NCBI RefSeq assembly: GCF_003470205.1
Contig: NZ_QWKP01000221.1
Location: 25,162-89,161 of the forward strand
Direction: 5' to 3'
DNA: 64,000 bases
Source of the DNA: Cellulomonas rhizosphaerae
GTDB lineage: Bacteria > Actinomycetota > Actinomycetes > Actinomycetales > Cellulomonadaceae
The notes beneath the pieces are model-generated. The model did no database searches. It saw only the letters and a list, made by a program, of their open reading frames with translations, and was not told the DNA's origin. Every line of letters begins with the position of its first letter. Positions within the stretch are counted from its first letter, which is position 1. Below are positions 37,274 to 48,412 of this stretch, one piece after another. The position numbers and the translations under genes are program-made.

Positions 37274-38983
37274 GTGAGAAAGCACAAGCTCGCAGGCATC
37301 GTCGCCGGTGTGGCGACGATCGCCCTGCTCGCCACCGCATGCTCGGGGTCCGACGACCCCAAGGGCAGCGACCCGACCAGCACGGACAAGTCGTCCGGCG
37401 GCGCGGCCCAGGTCTCGGACAAGGTCCTGACCGTCGGCATGCCGAACGGCCCGCAGAAGGAGAACAACAACCCGATCGGCCCGAACTCCTCGGCCCTGTC
37501 GCTCGGTTACGCGTTCGCCGTCTACGAGTCGCTCATGCAGGTCAACGAGATCAAGCCGACCGACCCCCCGACCCCCTGGCTCGCCCAGTCGGTCGAGTGG
37601 AACGACGACTCGACCCAGGCTGTCATCACCGCCCGCGATGGCGTGAAGTGGTCGGACGGCACGCCGTTCACCGCTGAGGACATCGCGTTCTCGCTCGAGA
37701 TCCGCCGGGACCACGACGAGATCAACGCCGACTTCCCCGGCCAGTACAAGGACATCAAGGTCGACGGCAACAAGGTCACGGTCTCGTTCACCGACGGCCA
37801 GTTCGTCAACCAGGCCAAGCTCTACAAGCTCCTGATCCTGCCCAAGCACATCTGGGAGTCGCAGGACCCTGTGAACTGGTCCGACCCGAAGATGGTCGGC
37901 ACCGGCCCGTTCGTGCTGAAGTCGTTCACCGCGCAGTCGGTGACGCTGACGCCGAACGCGTCCTACTGGGGCACCAAGCCGCTCGTCGGTCAGCTCCGCT
38001 ACGACACGTTCAACGACAACGCCGGCCTCACCACCGCGCTCACCACCGGTGAGGCGCAGTGGGGCTGGACGTTCATCCCGGACTACGAGAACGTCTTCAT
38101 CGCGCAGGACAAGGAGAACTTCCACCAGGTGGCCGGCGGTGGCTTCGGCGTGGACGTGCTCTTCCTCAACAACGAGAAGGCGCCGTTCGACAACGTGGCC
38201 TTCCGCAAGGCGCTCAACCTGGTCGTCGACCGGGCCGACATCTCGACGACCGCCGGCTACGGCGTGTGGCCGCAGATCAAGAGCGTGACCGGCCTGCCCC
38301 AGCCGTCGGGCGACGCGTTCATCGCGCCCGACTACCAGGGCAAGGAGCTCTCGGTCGACCTGGCCGCGGCCAAGCAGGTCCTCACCGACGCGGGCTACAC
38401 GTGGGACTCGGGCAACAAGCTTCTCGACCCGAGCGGCAAGAAGGTCTCGTTCACGCTGACCAACCCGGCCGGCTGGACCGACTACATCGACGCGCTGAAC
38501 ATCGTCAAGGAGGGCGCTGCGTCCCTCGGTGCCGACGCCAAGGTCGAGACGCCCCCCGTCGACACCTGGCAGAACCAGCAGATCAACATGGGCGACTTCG
38601 ACGCCTCGCTGCACTGGACCGACGGTGGCTCCACGCCGTGGAACATGTACTCCAACATCATGGACGGCGCGTCGTACGTGGCCAAGGGCAAGTCGGCCAA
38701 CTGGAACTTCGGTCGCTACAAGAACGACGAGGTCACCAAGGCCCTCGCCGACTTCAAGAGCGGCACGAGCGATGCTGACCGCCAGGCGGCGCTCAACATC
38801 GTCCAGAAGCACTTCGTCGAGGACGTCCCGGGCCTGGTCATCTGGTCGCGCCCGGCCGTCGCGCAGTACTCCACGAAGAACTACACGGGCTTCCCGACCG
38901 ACGAGGACCCGTACGCGAACCCGCAGCCGACGGGTCCGCAGGCGGCACTCATCCTGTCCAAGCTCACGCCGTCAGACAGCTGA
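37274..38983 (+). CDS. Family 5 extracellular solute-binding lipoprotein
   Basis: A 569-residue substrate-binding protein of the DppA/OppA type (SBP_bac_5). A lipoprotein signal (KLAGIVAGVATIALLATACSG) ends in the lipobox LATAC with Cys23. The mature protein shows family segments: YAFAVYESLMQVNE, ITARDGVKWSDGTPFTAEDIAFSLE, MVGTGPFVLKSF, FDNVAFRKALNLVVDRADI, NFGRYKNDEVTKALADF. It has a strong Shine-Dalgarno (aaggagg). Family-5 proteins bind peptides, but members next to glycosidases bind cello- or manno-oligosaccharides; adjacency to GH3 favours a sugar ligand here. A 15-bp hairpin after the stop would favour higher expression than the transporter genes. Confidence 0.92.
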   Translation: MRKHKLAGIVAGVATIALLATACSGSDDPKGSDPTSTDKSSGGAAQVSDKVLTVGMPNGPQKENNNPIGPNSSALSLGYAFAVYESLMQVNEIKPTDPPTPWLAQSVEWNDDSTQAVITARDGVKWSDGTPFTAEDIAFSLEIRRDHDEINADFPGQYKDIKVDGNKVTVSFTDGQFVNQAKLYKLLILPKHIWESQDPVNWSDPKMVGTGPFVLKSFTAQSVTLTPNASYWGTKPLVGQLRYDTFNDNAGLTTALTTGEAQWGWTFIPDYENVFIAQDKENFHQVAGGGFGVDVLFLNNEKAPFDNVAFRKALNLVVDRADISTTAGYGVWPQIKSVTGLPQPSGDAFIAPDYQGKELSVDLAAAKQVLTDAGYTWDSGNKLLDPSGKKVSFTLTNPAGWTDYIDALNIVKEGAASLGADAKVETPPVDTWQNQQINMGDFDASLHWTDGGSTPWNMYSNIMDGASYVAKGKSANWNFGRYKNDEVTKALADFKSGTSDADRQAALNIVQKHFVEDVPGLVIWSRPAVAQYSTKNYTGFPTDEDPYANPQPTGPQAALILSKLTPSDS

Positions 38984-39016
38984 GTCGCAGCTGACTGTCC
39001 GTCAGACGAGATGACA

Positions 39017-39052
39017 CCGGGTGCGGCAGGCGACCTTGCCTGCCGCACCCGG
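39017..39052 (+). terminator. Intercistronic hairpin after binding-protein gene
   Basis: Perfect 15-bp stem CCGGGTGCGGCAGGC (39017-39031) / GCCTGCCGCACCCGG (39038-39052) with a 6-nt loop. It probably acts as a partial terminator or mRNA stabiliser between the binding protein and the importer genes. Confidence 0.75.
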
Positions 39053-39086
39053 CGTCCGCCCGAACTCTTCCCCCCAAGGTGAACCG

Positions 39087-40226
39087 ATGAGCGCACCACA
39101 GCCCACGCCCCCGCCGGCACCGGCCGCCCGCCCGCCCGTCGACGGCGAGGCACCCGTCCTCCAGGCCGTCCGCATGCAGAAGCACTTCCCCGTCCGCGGC
39201 TTCCGGTCGCACGACGTGGTGCACGCGGTCGACGACGTCGACATCGACCTGTACCGCGGTCGCGTGGTCGCTCTCGTCGGCGAGTCCGGCTCCGGCAAGT
39301 CCACGATCGCCCGGCTGCTCGCGCAGCTCATGCCGGTGACGGGCGGGCAGATCCTGCTGCACGGCGAGGACGCGAGCGTGAAGGGCCGTCGGGCCTTCCG
39401 GAAGTACGTCAGCCGCGTGCAGATGATCTTCCAGGACCCCTTCGGGTCGCTGAACCCCATCCACACCGTGCGCTACATGCTCACCCGGTCGCTGCGGATC
39501 CACCGCGGGCGCCTGCGCGGCACCGAGATGGAGGCCGCGCTCGAGGAGCTGCTGACGCGCGTGCAGCTCACGCCGCCGTCGCGCTACATCGACAAGTTCC
39601 CGCACGAGCTGTCCGGAGGGCAGCGCCAGCGCGTCGCGATCGCCCGCGCCCTGGCCGCGGAGCCCGAGGTGCTGCTGGCCGACGAGCCGATCTCGATGCT
39701 CGACGTGTCCATCCGCCTGGGCATCCTCAACCTGCTGCGCGACCTGCGCGACCGGCTGCACATCGCGATCCTCTACATCACGCACGACATCGCCTCGGCC
39801 CGCTACTTCGCCGACCGCACGATGGTCATGTACGCCGGCCGCGTCGTCGAGAGCGGCGACTCGGAGTCCGTCACGCAGGACCCGAAGCACCCGTACACCC
39901 AGCTGCTCGTGCGGTCCGCCCCGGACCCGGACGACCTGGACGCGCGCGCCCGCGGCGCGCGCGGCGAGGCCCCGAGCCTCGTGCGCCCCCCGACCGGGTG
40001 CCGGTTCAACCCGCGCTGCCCGTTCGCGACCGACCTGTGCCGGACCGAGACGCCGCCGCTGCTGGCCGTGGGCGAGGGCCGCCAGGCCGCGTGCTGGGGC
40101 TACTCGGACCGCGCGGACCGCCCGGTCCTCGGCTCCGTGCTCGACGCGTACGGCGAGCGCCCCTCGGCCGACGACGAACTGCTGCGCGCCGTCGCAGCAG
40201 CCCCCACGAAGGAGGACGACCGATGA
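39087..40226 (+). CDS. ABC importer ATPase, OppF/DppF type
   Basis: A 379-residue ATPase of a family-5 (Opp/Dpp-type) importer. Motifs: Walker [10 protein letters not shown] (about 65-73), Q-loop [13 protein letters not shown], signature [15 protein letters not shown], Walker [15 protein letters not shown], switch His in [14 protein letters not shown]. The C-terminal oligopeptide-transporter (oligo_HPY) region follows with Cys-containing [19 protein letters not shown], which in relatives can bind an Fe-S cluster. I start at ATG 39087 with an AAGGTG site. It overlaps the first permease by 4 bp. It is unusual that the F-type ATPase precedes the permeases and the D-type follows. Confidence 0.93.
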   Translation: MSAPQPTPPPAPAARPPVDGEAPVLQAVRMQKHFPVRGFRSHDVVHAVDDVDIDLYRGRVVALVGESGSGKSTIARLLAQLMPVTGGQILLHGEDASVKGRRAFRKYVSRVQMIFQDPFGSLNPIHTVRYMLTRSLRIHRGRLRGTEMEAALEELLTRVQLTPPSRYIDKFPHELSGGQRQRVAIARALAAEPEVLLADEPISMLDVSIRLGILNLLRDLRDRLHIAILYITHDIASARYFADRTMVMYAGRVVESGDSESVTQDPKHPYTQLLVRSAPDPDDLDARARGARGEAPSLVRPPTGCRFNPRCPFATDLCRTETPPLLAVGEGRQAACWGYSDRADRPVLGSVLDAYGERPSADDELLRAVAAAPTKEDDR

Positions 40227-41203
40227 GGTTCTTCGGCCGCCGGCTGGTCTTCTACGCCATCACCTTCTGGGCAGCGGTGACGATCAACTTCTTCCTGCCC
40301 CGTCTGCTGCCGGGCGACCCGGTCTCCGCCCTGATCGCGAAGAAGCAGGGGCAGCTGAGCACCGACGCGATCGCCTCGCTCAAGGCGATGTTCGGCCTCG
40401 ACTCGAACCAGACGCTGTGGCAGCAGTACCTGCACTACTGGGGCGACCTGCTGCACGGTGACCTGGGCACGTCGATCAGCTACTACCCGGCGCCGGTCAC
40501 GAGCATCATCAAGCAGGGCCTGCCCTGGACGATCGGCCTGGTCGGCATCTCGACGATCATCGCGTTCACGCTCGGCACGCTCATCGGCACGGCCATCGGC
40601 TGGCGCCGCGGGACCTGGGCCGACGCCCTGCTGCCGATCTCCACGTTCTTCTCGTCGGTGCCGTACTTCTGGCTCGCGCTGATCGTCATCACGATCTTCT
40701 CGGTGAACCTCGAGTGGTTCCCGTCGAGCGGCTCCTACGACCGTGACATGGTGCCCAACCTGTCATGGGACTTCATCGGCTCGGTGATCTACTACGGGAC
40801 GTTGCCGGCGTTGACGATCATCTTGACGTCGATCGCCGGGTGGATCCTCGGGATGCGCAACATGTCGGTGACGGTCTCCTCGGAGGACTACGTCACGGTC
40901 GCCCAGGCGAAGGGCCTCTCGGAGCGGCGCGTCATGTTCGGCTACGCCGCCCGCAACGCGATCCTTCCTCAGATCTCGAGCTTCGCGCTCTCGCTCGGTT
41001 TCATCGTCGGCGGCACGATCGTCATGGAGCAGGTGTTCAGCTACCAGGGGATCGGGTTCTACCTGCTGTCGGCCACCTCGGCGCACGACTACCCCCTCAT
41101 GCAGGGGTGCTTCCTCGTGATCACGCTCGCCGTGCTGCTGGCCAACATCGTGGCCGACTTCGTCTACGGCGTGCTCGACCCGCGCACGCGTCAGGAGGGC
41201 TGA
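40223..41203 (+). CDS. ABC importer permease, DppB type
   Basis: A 326-residue inner-membrane permease with about six helices. The family pattern is clear: [28 protein letters not shown] at the N-terminus, then [25 protein letters not shown], the cytoplasmic EAA loop [28 protein letters not shown], and a C-terminal [15 protein letters not shown]. An AAGGAGG site precedes the ATG, which overlaps the ATPase stop (ATGA). It forms a heterodimeric channel with the next gene product. Confidence 0.94.
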   Translation: MRFFGRRLVFYAITFWAAVTINFFLPRLLPGDPVSALIAKKQGQLSTDAIASLKAMFGLDSNQTLWQQYLHYWGDLLHGDLGTSISYYPAPVTSIIKQGLPWTIGLVGISTIIAFTLGTLIGTAIGWRRGTWADALLPISTFFSSVPYFWLALIVITIFSVNLEWFPSSGSYDRDMVPNLSWDFIGSVIYYGTLPALTIILTSIAGWILGMRNMSVTVSSEDYVTVAQAKGLSERRVMFGYAARNAILPQISSFALSLGFIVGGTIVMEQVFSYQGIGFYLLSATSAHDYPLMQGCFLVITLAVLLANIVADFVYGVLDPRTRQEG

Positions 41204-41206
41204 CCC

Positions 41207-42198
41207 ATGGCCGCCGAGCTTCTCGACCTCGAGGACAGCGCCGAGCTCACGAGCGTGCAGACCGGGCCGAGCGGCAAGAAGCGCCGCTTCCTGTTCATGC
41301 GCAACGCCAAGGCCCTCACCGGCCTCGGCATCCTCGGGTTCTTCGTGCTGATCGCGATCATCGGGCCGTGGATCGCGCCCTACGACCCCGACGCGCGCAG
41401 CAAGGAGCTGCTCCAGCCGCCGTCGTGGGACCACCTCATGGGGACCACGCACACCGGGCAGGACGTGTTCTCGCAGGTGGTGCTCGGCACGCGCAGCGTG
41501 CTGGTCATCGCGTTCGTCGCCGGGTTCGCCGCGACGCTGCTGGGCATCGTCATCGGCATCACCGCCGGGTACATCGGGGGAGTGGGCGACGAGAGCCTCT
41601 CGGCGCTGTCGAACGTCTTCCTCGTCATCCCGCAGCTGCCGCTGATCATCATCATCACGGGCTCGCTGCCGTCCGCGGGCGGACTCTCGGTCGCGCTCGT
41701 CATCGCGATCACCGGGTGGGCATGGGGAGCTCGCGTCCTGAGAGCCCAGACCCTCTCGTTGCGCAGACGCGACTTCGTGGAGGCCGCGCGCGCCAACGGC
41801 GAGAAGACGTGGCGCATCGTCATGGCCGAGATCCTGCCCAACCTGACGGCGATCATCGCCGCGGGCTTCATCGGCACCGTCGGCTTCGCGGTGCTCTCGC
41901 AGATCACGCTGTCGTTCCTCGGCCTGACGCCGACCGACGAGTGGAACTGGGGCACGGTCCTGTACTGGGCGCAGTCGCAGCTCGCGCTGCAGCGGCACGC
42001 CTGGTGGTGGTTCGTGTTCCCCGGGGCCTGCATCGCCCTGCTGGGCATGGCCCTGACGCTGATCAACTTCGGCATCGACGAGTTCGTCAACCCGCGCCTG
42101 CGGAGCACCGGCATGAACGCCCGTGACCTGCGCAAGCGCGGCATCCGCCCCCGCATCGGGTTCACCCCGGTGGTGCACGAGGCCAAGGAGGACCGGGC

Positions 42199-42202
<4 letters not shown>
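41207..42202 (+). CDS. ABC importer permease, DppC type
   Basis: A 331-residue permease, partner of 40223-41203. N-terminal acidic tail, then the DppC-type opening FMRNAKALTGLGILGFFVLIAIIGPWIAPYDP, LMGTTHTGQDVFSQVVLGTR, and the EAA loop DFVEAARANGEKTWRIVMAEILPN. About six helices. The C-terminal tail is longer than usual (RNARDLRKRGIRPRIGFTPVVHEAKED). A Shine-Dalgarno (aggaggg) overlaps the previous gene end. It overlaps the next ATPase by 4 bp. Confidence 0.94.
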
Positions 42203-43290
<1,088 letters not shown>

Positions 43291-43326
43291 GCCCTTGCGT
43301 GGTGCTCGCGTGTCAGCCGCGTGACC

Positions 43327-43332
43327 TACCGT
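43327..43332 (+). promoter_or_regulatory. -10 element of leaderless PAP2 gene
   Basis: TACCGT ends 7 nt before the GTG at 43340. Confidence 0.5.
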
Positions 43333-43339
43333 GTTGCCG

Positions 43340-44218
43340 GTGAGCGACCGCCGACCCGTCCCCCTCGTGGCCGTGTCGGCGGTCGTCACGCTCGTCTCCG
43401 TCGTCGGCGTCTACGTGCTGTGGCGCGTGTTCGTCGACACGTTCGCGGGGCAGTCCGTGGACCAGGCCGCGATCGAGGGGGCCGCCTACGGGCAGACCCA
43501 GCTGTGGCGGGTCGCCGAGAAGGTGCTCGACGTCGTCTCGGTGGGCTTCATCGCGGCGGTGCTGCTGGCCGCGGTGGTCATCGCGGTGGTGCGCCGACGA
43601 TGGGAGCTGGCGGTCCAGGCGGCGGTCGTCATGATCGGCGCGAACCTGACCACGCGCGTGCTCAAGCAGTACGTCTTCGAGCGCCCCGAGCTCGGCGTGC
43701 CGGGCGGCTACGGCAACACGCTGCCGTCGGGGCACACGACCGCGGCCGCGTCGATCTCGGTCGTGCTCATGCTCGTCGTCCCCCCGCGCGTGCGGCCGTG
43801 GGCGGCGGCGCTCGGCGCGCTCTACACGACCGCGACCGGCGTCTCGACGCTCATCGGGCGCTGGCACCGTCCGTCCGACGTCGTGGCGGCCGTGCTCGTC
43901 GTGCTGGCGTGGACCGCGGCGACGTGCGCGCTGGCCGTGCTGGTGCCGCGGTGGGGCAACCCTGTGGACCGCCCGGGCGTGCCGCGGGCGACTCGTGCGA
44001 CGCTCGTCTCGCTCGTCGCGGTGGGGGTCGTCGCCGGGGTCGTGGCGGCGGTCGCGCTGTCCGCGACGTGGTCCCGAGTCCCCGACGTGACGAGCCGCTC
44101 GGACCTGCTCACCGCCTACCTGGGCGGGGCGGCGGGGACGGCGGCGGCCGCGTGCCTGGCGTTCGCGGTGATGCTCGGGCTCCGGCATGCGGCGGCGTCC
44201 GGATTGCCACGGACGTGA
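43340..44218 (+). CDS. PAP2-superfamily membrane phosphatase
   Basis: A 292-residue polytopic protein with about seven helices and a type-2 phosphatidic acid phosphatase core. The three active-site motifs are recognisable: KQYVFERP (motif C1, with Lys and RP spaced slightly short), PSGHTTAAASIS (C2, catalytic His), and GRWHRPSDVVAA (C3, His and Asp; the usual leading SR reads ST). The C-terminal 90 residues add further hydrophobic helices. An upstream in-frame GTG at 43331 is possible, but GTG 43340 sits 7 nt after TACCGT. Likely substrates: lipid phosphates such as undecaprenyl pyrophosphate or phosphatidylglycerol phosphate; unproven. Confidence 0.85.
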   Translation: MSDRRPVPLVAVSAVVTLVSVVGVYVLWRVFVDTFAGQSVDQAAIEGAAYGQTQLWRVAEKVLDVVSVGFIAAVLLAAVVIAVVRRRWELAVQAAVVMIGANLTTRVLKQYVFERPELGVPGGYGNTLPSGHTTAAASISVVLMLVVPPRVRPWAAALGALYTTATGVSTLIGRWHRPSDVVAAVLVVLAWTAATCALAVLVPRWGNPVDRPGVPRATRATLVSLVAVGVVAGVVAAVALSATWSRVPDVTSRSDLLTAYLGGAAGTAAAACLAFAVMLGLRHAAASGLPRT

Positions 44219-44297
44219 CGGATGGTCGTAGAGTCCGCCTCGACGGAGAGTTGCCACGGGTCGACCGGCCCGTGAGTCGGTAGGGAAGGCCGTGGGC

Positions 44298-47012
44298 ATG
44301 TCTGCAGGGCGCAAGCTCGTCATCGTGGAGTCGCCTGCCAAGGCGCGCACGATCGCGGGATACCTGGGTGAGGGCTACGACGTCGAGGCGAGCGTCGGCC
44401 ACATCCGTGACCTGCCGCAGCCCTCGGAGCTGCCCGCGGACATGAAGAAGGGCCCCTTCGGCAAGTTTGCCGTCGACGTGGACAACGGCTTCGCGCCGTA
44501 CTACGTGGTCGACGCGGACAAGCGCAAGAAGGTGAGCGAGCTCAAGAAGCTGCTCAAGGAGTCCGACGAGCTCTTCCTGGCCACCGATGAGGACCGCGAG
44601 GGCGAGGCCATCGCCTGGCACCTGCTCGCGGAGCTCAAGCCCAAGGTCCCCGTCAAGCGCATGGTGTTCCACGAGATCACCCGCGAGGCCATCGGCCGTG
44701 CGCTCGAGAACACGCGCGAGATCGACGACCGCATGGTCGACGCGCAGGAGACCCGCCGCATCCTCGACCGCCTGTACGGCTACGAGGTCAGCCCCGTGCT
44801 GTGGCGCAAGGTCCGCCAGGGCCTGTCGGCGGGCCGCGTGCAGTCGGTCGCCACGCGCCTCGTCGTCGAGCGTGAGCGCGAGCGCATGGCGTTCGTCGCC
44901 GCCGACTACTGGGATGTCAACGGGACCTTCGCGGTCGCCGACGCCGACCAGCCCGTGTTCCCCGCCCGCCTCACCGCGCTCGACGGCCATCGCGTAGCCA
45001 GCGGTCGCGACTTCGACGACCGCGGCGTGCTGCGCTCGTCCGAGACGACGCACCTGACCGAGGAGGCCGCGACCGCGCTGGTCGCCGGGCTCGCGGAGGC
45101 CTCGTTCGAGGTCCGCTCGCTCGAGACCAAGCCGTACACGCGCCGCCCGGCCGCGCCGTTCACCACCTCGACGCTGCAGCAGGAGTCGTCGCGCAAGCTG
45201 CGCATGGCCTCGCGCCAGACGATGCGTACCGCGCAGTCGCTGTACGAGAACGGCTACATCACCTACATGCGTACCGACTCCCCGGTGCTCTCGACGCAGG
45301 CGATCGACGCCGCGCGTCGGCAGGCCGCCGAGCTGTACGGGCCCGAGTACGTGCCGGACGCCCCGCGCGTCTACACGAGCAAGGCCAAGGGCGCGCAGGA
45401 GGCGCACGAGGCCATCCGCCCCGCGGGTGACCACTTCCGCACGCCGGCCCAGGTCGCCAAGGAGCTCTCGGGCGACCAGTTCCGGCTGTACGAGCTCATC
45501 TGGAAGCGCACCGTCGCCTCGCAGATGGGCGACGCGCGCGGTTCGACCGCGTCGGTCCGCATCGGCGCGCTCGCGACGACCGGCCAGGACGCCGTGTTCT
45601 CCGCGTCCGGCACGGTCATCACGTTCCGCGGCTTCCTCGCGGCGTACGAGGAGGGTCGCGACGAGTCCCGCGACGACGCGCCCGCCGAGGACGAGAAGGG
45701 CGACGCCCGCCTGCCGCGCATGGCCGAGGGCGACCCGCTGACCGGCTCCGACCTGGCCGCCGCGGGCCACCGCACGTCACCGCCACCGCGCTTCACCGAG
45801 GCCTCGCTGGTCAAGGCTCTCGAGGAGCGCGGCATCGGCCGCCCCTCGACGTACGCCGCCACCATCTCCGTGATCCAGGACCGCGGGTACGTGACCTCCC
45901 GCGGTCAGGCGCTCGTGCCGTCGTGGCTCGCGTTCGCGGTGACCCGGCTGCTCGAGGAGAACTTCGACTGGCTGGTCGACTACGACTTCACCGCCGAGAT
46001 GGAGCTGGACCTCGACGCGATCGCGGCGGGGGACAAGGACCGCGTGGCGTGGCTGTCGCGGTTCTACTTCGGCGACGGCACCGGCACCGAGGAGGGTGAG
46101 GGTCTGCGCGACCTCGTCGCCAACCTCGGCGACATCGACGCCCGCGAGGTGAACTCGATCCCGATCGGTGACGGCATCACGCTGCGCGTCGGCCGCTACG
46201 GCCCCTACCTGGAGGACGCGTCCGCGCCCCTGGGCGAGGACGGCACTCCCCTGCGCGCGTCGGTCCCCGAGGAGCTGGCGCCCGACGAGCTCACGGTCGC
46301 CAAGGCGCGCGAGCTGCTCGAGACCCAGCCCGAGGGCGACCTCGTGCTCGGCCAGGACCCAGCCACCGGGACGACGATCGTCGCGAAGAACGGCCGCTAC
46401 GGCCCGTACGTGACCGAGCTGCTGCCCGAGCCCGAGCTCGACGAGGGGCTGTCCGCCGCCGCCAAGAAACGCGCGCTCGCCGCCGCCCCCAAGCCGCGGA
46501 CCGGCTCGCTGTTCAAGTCGATGAGCCTGCAGACGATCACGCTCGACGACGCCCTCAAGCTGCTGTCGCTGCCGCGCGTCGTCGGCGTGGACCCGGAGTC
46601 CGGCACCGAGATCACCGCGCAGAACGGCCGCTACGGCCCGTACCTGAAGAAGGGCACGGACTCGCGGACGATCGCGTCGGAGGAGGCGCTGCTCACGACG
46701 ACGCTCGAGGAGGCGCTGGCCATCTACGCGCAGCCCAAGCGCGGGCGCGGGGCCACCGCGACGCCGCCGCTGCGCGAGCTGGGCGACGACCCGACGTCGG
46801 GCAAGCCGATCGTCGTCAAGGACGGCCGGTTCGGCGCGTACGTCACCGACGGGACCACCAACCGGACGCTGCCGCGTGACGTGACGCCCGAGTCGATCAC
46901 GCCCGAGCAGGCGATCGAGCTGCTCGCCGAGAAGCGCGCGTCGGCGCCGGCGAAGAAGAAGGCCCCCGCCCGCAAGGCCCCGGCCCGCGCGAAGGCGGCT
47001 GCGAAGAAGTAG
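44298..47012 (+). CDS. topA: DNA topoisomerase I
   Basis: A 904-residue type IA topoisomerase that relaxes negative supercoils. The TOPRIM domain opens the protein (KLVIVESPAKARTIAGYLGE; acidic DEDREGEAIAWHL), and the catalytic tyrosine is Tyr323 in GYITYMRTDSP. LDRLYGYEVSPVLWRKV and SLVKALEERGIGRPSTYA are family landmarks. The C-terminal third lacks Cys zinc fingers and carries several NGRYGPYV-type repeats (NGRYGPYVTEL, NGRYGPYLKKG, DGRFGAYVTDG), ending in a Lys/Ala tail (KKKAPARKAPARAKAAAKK), as in other actinobacteria. I use ATG 44298, which is 8 nt from AAGG; GTG 44292 is too close. Confidence 0.97.
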   Translation: MSAGRKLVIVESPAKARTIAGYLGEGYDVEASVGHIRDLPQPSELPADMKKGPFGKFAVDVDNGFAPYYVVDADKRKKVSELKKLLKESDELFLATDEDREGEAIAWHLLAELKPKVPVKRMVFHEITREAIGRALENTREIDDRMVDAQETRRILDRLYGYEVSPVLWRKVRQGLSAGRVQSVATRLVVERERERMAFVAADYWDVNGTFAVADADQPVFPARLTALDGHRVASGRDFDDRGVLRSSETTHLTEEAATALVAGLAEASFEVRSLETKPYTRRPAAPFTTSTLQQESSRKLRMASRQTMRTAQSLYENGYITYMRTDSPVLSTQAIDAARRQAAELYGPEYVPDAPRVYTSKAKGAQEAHEAIRPAGDHFRTPAQVAKELSGDQFRLYELIWKRTVASQMGDARGSTASVRIGALATTGQDAVFSASGTVITFRGFLAAYEEGRDESRDDAPAEDEKGDARLPRMAEGDPLTGSDLAAAGHRTSPPPRFTEASLVKALEERGIGRPSTYAATISVIQDRGYVTSRGQALVPSWLAFAVTRLLEENFDWLVDYDFTAEMELDLDAIAAGDKDRVAWLSRFYFGDGTGTEEGEGLRDLVANLGDIDAREVNSIPIGDGITLRVGRYGPYLEDASAPLGEDGTPLRASVPEELAPDELTVAKARELLETQPEGDLVLGQDPATGTTIVAKNGRYGPYVTELLPEPELDEGLSAAAKKRALAAAPKPRTGSLFKSMSLQTITLDDALKLLSLPRVVGVDPESGTEITAQNGRYGPYLKKGTDSRTIASEEALLTTTLEEALAIYAQPKRGRGATATPPLRELGDDPTSGKPIVVKDGRFGAYVTDGTTNRTLPRDVTPESITPEQAIELLAEKRASAPAKKKAPARKAPARAKAAAKK

Positions 47013-47054
47013 GCACCCGCCCGGCCGCGCCTCTCGGGCGCCCGGGCAGCGGAC

Positions 47055-47099
47055 TAGGTGCAGCGTTAGTTGCGTAGAGCGGCATGAACGCTGCACCTA
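47055..47099. repeat. 13-bp inverted repeat between topA and GH13 gene
   Basis: TAGGTGCAGCGTT (47055-47067) and AACGCTGCACCTA (47087-47099), perfect arms with a 19-nt loop, between convergent genes. Could terminate either direction; the long loop makes a simple terminator less certain. Confidence 0.65.
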
Positions 47100-47116
47100 A
47101 GGTTCGGGGTGCGGGG

Positions 47117-48391
47117 TCAGCGCCGGGTGCGCGGCTCGTCGGGCGTGCCCGTCAGGATGGCCCAGCCGCGTGGGTGGACCTGCGCGCCGGTCGTCGCGCC
47201 GGCCAGGAACGCCGCGCCCGTGACCGTGGGGTCCCACGGCTCGTCGGCCAGGTTGAGGGCGACCAGGAGGGCGTCGTCGCCCGCGCGGACCTCGTAGAGC
47301 AGGTGCTCGTTGGTCAGCTCGATCGTGCGGGTCGTGGCGCGGTGCAGCCAGGGGTGCCGCCGGCGCAGCCCGATGAGCTCCTGGTGCAGCCGGTAGGCCC
47401 ACCACCCCTCGGGCGCAAGCTCGGCCGGCGATCCGGGGAAGGCCGGCCGGATCGCGTCGTCCCCGCCGAACCGCTCCTCCTTGACCCCGCGGAACGCCTG
47501 CTCGTCACCGTAGTAGACCGCCGGCGTGCCTCCCACGGTGAACAGCACCGCGAGCGCGTGGCCGAGCAGCGCGTCGTCGTCGAGCTGCGAGGCGATCCGG
47601 GTGACGTCGTGGTTCCCGACGAAGGTCCACGGCGCGAACGCCTCGACGAACGTCGAGTGCCGGTCGAGGGTCCAGGCGAGCTCCCACCAGTTGCGCGTGG
47701 CGATCGCCGACCAGATCGACTTCCACAGCTCGTACTGCGTGACCGCGTCGAAGCCGGACTCCGCGACGATCGCCGGGTAGTCGCCGTGGATGACCTCGCC
47801 CACGACGTAGACGTCCGGGTGCCGCTCGCGCACCGCGGCGAGGACCGGCTGCCAGAACGCCGGGGGCACCGCGTAGGCCGCGTCGAGGCGCCAGCCGTCG
47901 GCGCCGAGGTCGAGCCAGTGGGTCATGACCTCGGTGACGAGGGCGGCCACGGCGGGCGAGGCGTGGTCGAGGGCGACGAGTGCGTCGTGGCCCTCGAAGA
48001 CGGCGAGCGAGCCGTCGTCGGCGCGGGCGAACAGCGCCGGGTCGCTCGCGACGAGCGGGTGCGCGCGGCCGACGTGGTTGAAGACGCCGTCGAGCAGCAC
48101 GCGCAGGCCGCGCTCGTGCGCCTCGTCGACCAGGGCGCGGAAGTCGTCGAGCGTGCCGAGGCGTGGGTCGATCGTGAAGTGGTCGGTGGTGTCGTAGCCG
48201 TGCGTGCTCGACGCGAACACCGGCCCGAGCGCGATGCCGGAGACGCCGAGGTCGCGCGCGTAGTCGAGCCAGTCGACGAGGCGGCGCAGGCGGTGGTTGT
48301 CGGCGGGTGCGTCGGCCGGTCCTTCGTCGGCCGCCCCGACGAAGCCCAGCGGGTACACCTGCCACCACATCGCGTGCTCGACCCAGCCCAT
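47117..48391 (-). CDS. GH13 alpha-amylase-family glycosidase
   Basis: A 424-residue cytoplasmic GH13 enzyme (no signal peptide) acting on alpha-glucosidic bonds. The conserved regions occur in order: DGVFNHVG (region I), DGWRLDAAY with nucleophile Asp170 (II), VVGEVIHGD with acid/base Glu199 (III), FVGNHDVTR with Asp262 (IV). The barrel starts directly at the N-terminus (MWWQVYPLGFVGA), and a short beta domain ends the protein. Such compact enzymes are trehalose- or maltooligosaccharide-active; the exact type is not clear. TACGGT lies 6 nt before the ATG, so it is probably leaderless. It lies between topA and the mannanase gene. Confidence 0.92.
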   Translation of the reverse strand: MGWVEHAMWWQVYPLGFVGAADEGPADAPADNHRLRRLVDWLDYARDLGVSGIALGPVFASSTHGYDTTDHFTIDPRLGTLDDFRALVDEAHERGLRVLLDGVFNHVGRAHPLVASDPALFARADDGSLAVFEGHDALVALDHASPAVAALVTEVMTHWLDLGADGWRLDAAYAVPPAFWQPVLAAVRERHPDVYVVGEVIHGDYPAIVAESGFDAVTQYELWKSIWSAIATRNWWELAWTLDRHSTFVEAFAPWTFVGNHDVTRIASQLDDDALLGHALAVLFTVGGTPAVYYGDEQAFRGVKEERFGGDDAIRPAFPGSPAELAPEGWWAYRLHQELIGLRRRHPWLHRATTRTIELTNEHLLYEVRAGDDALLVALNLADEPWDPTVTGAAFLAGATTGAQVHPRGWAILTGTPDEPRTRR

Positions 48392-48397
48392 CGCTCC

Positions 48398-48403
48398 ACC
48401 GTA
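48398..48403 (-). promoter_or_regulatory. -10 element of leaderless GH13 gene
   Basis: TACGGT ends 6 nt before the ATG at 48391; GGAG in the gap is too close to act as a normal ribosome site. Confidence 0.5.
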
Positions 48404-48412
48404 CGGGCAGGA

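Noticed and set aside
34581..38812. Long minus-strand open frames opposite the GH3 and binding-protein genes.
   Set aside because: Shadow frames; the plus-strand products have intact catalytic and lipobox motifs.
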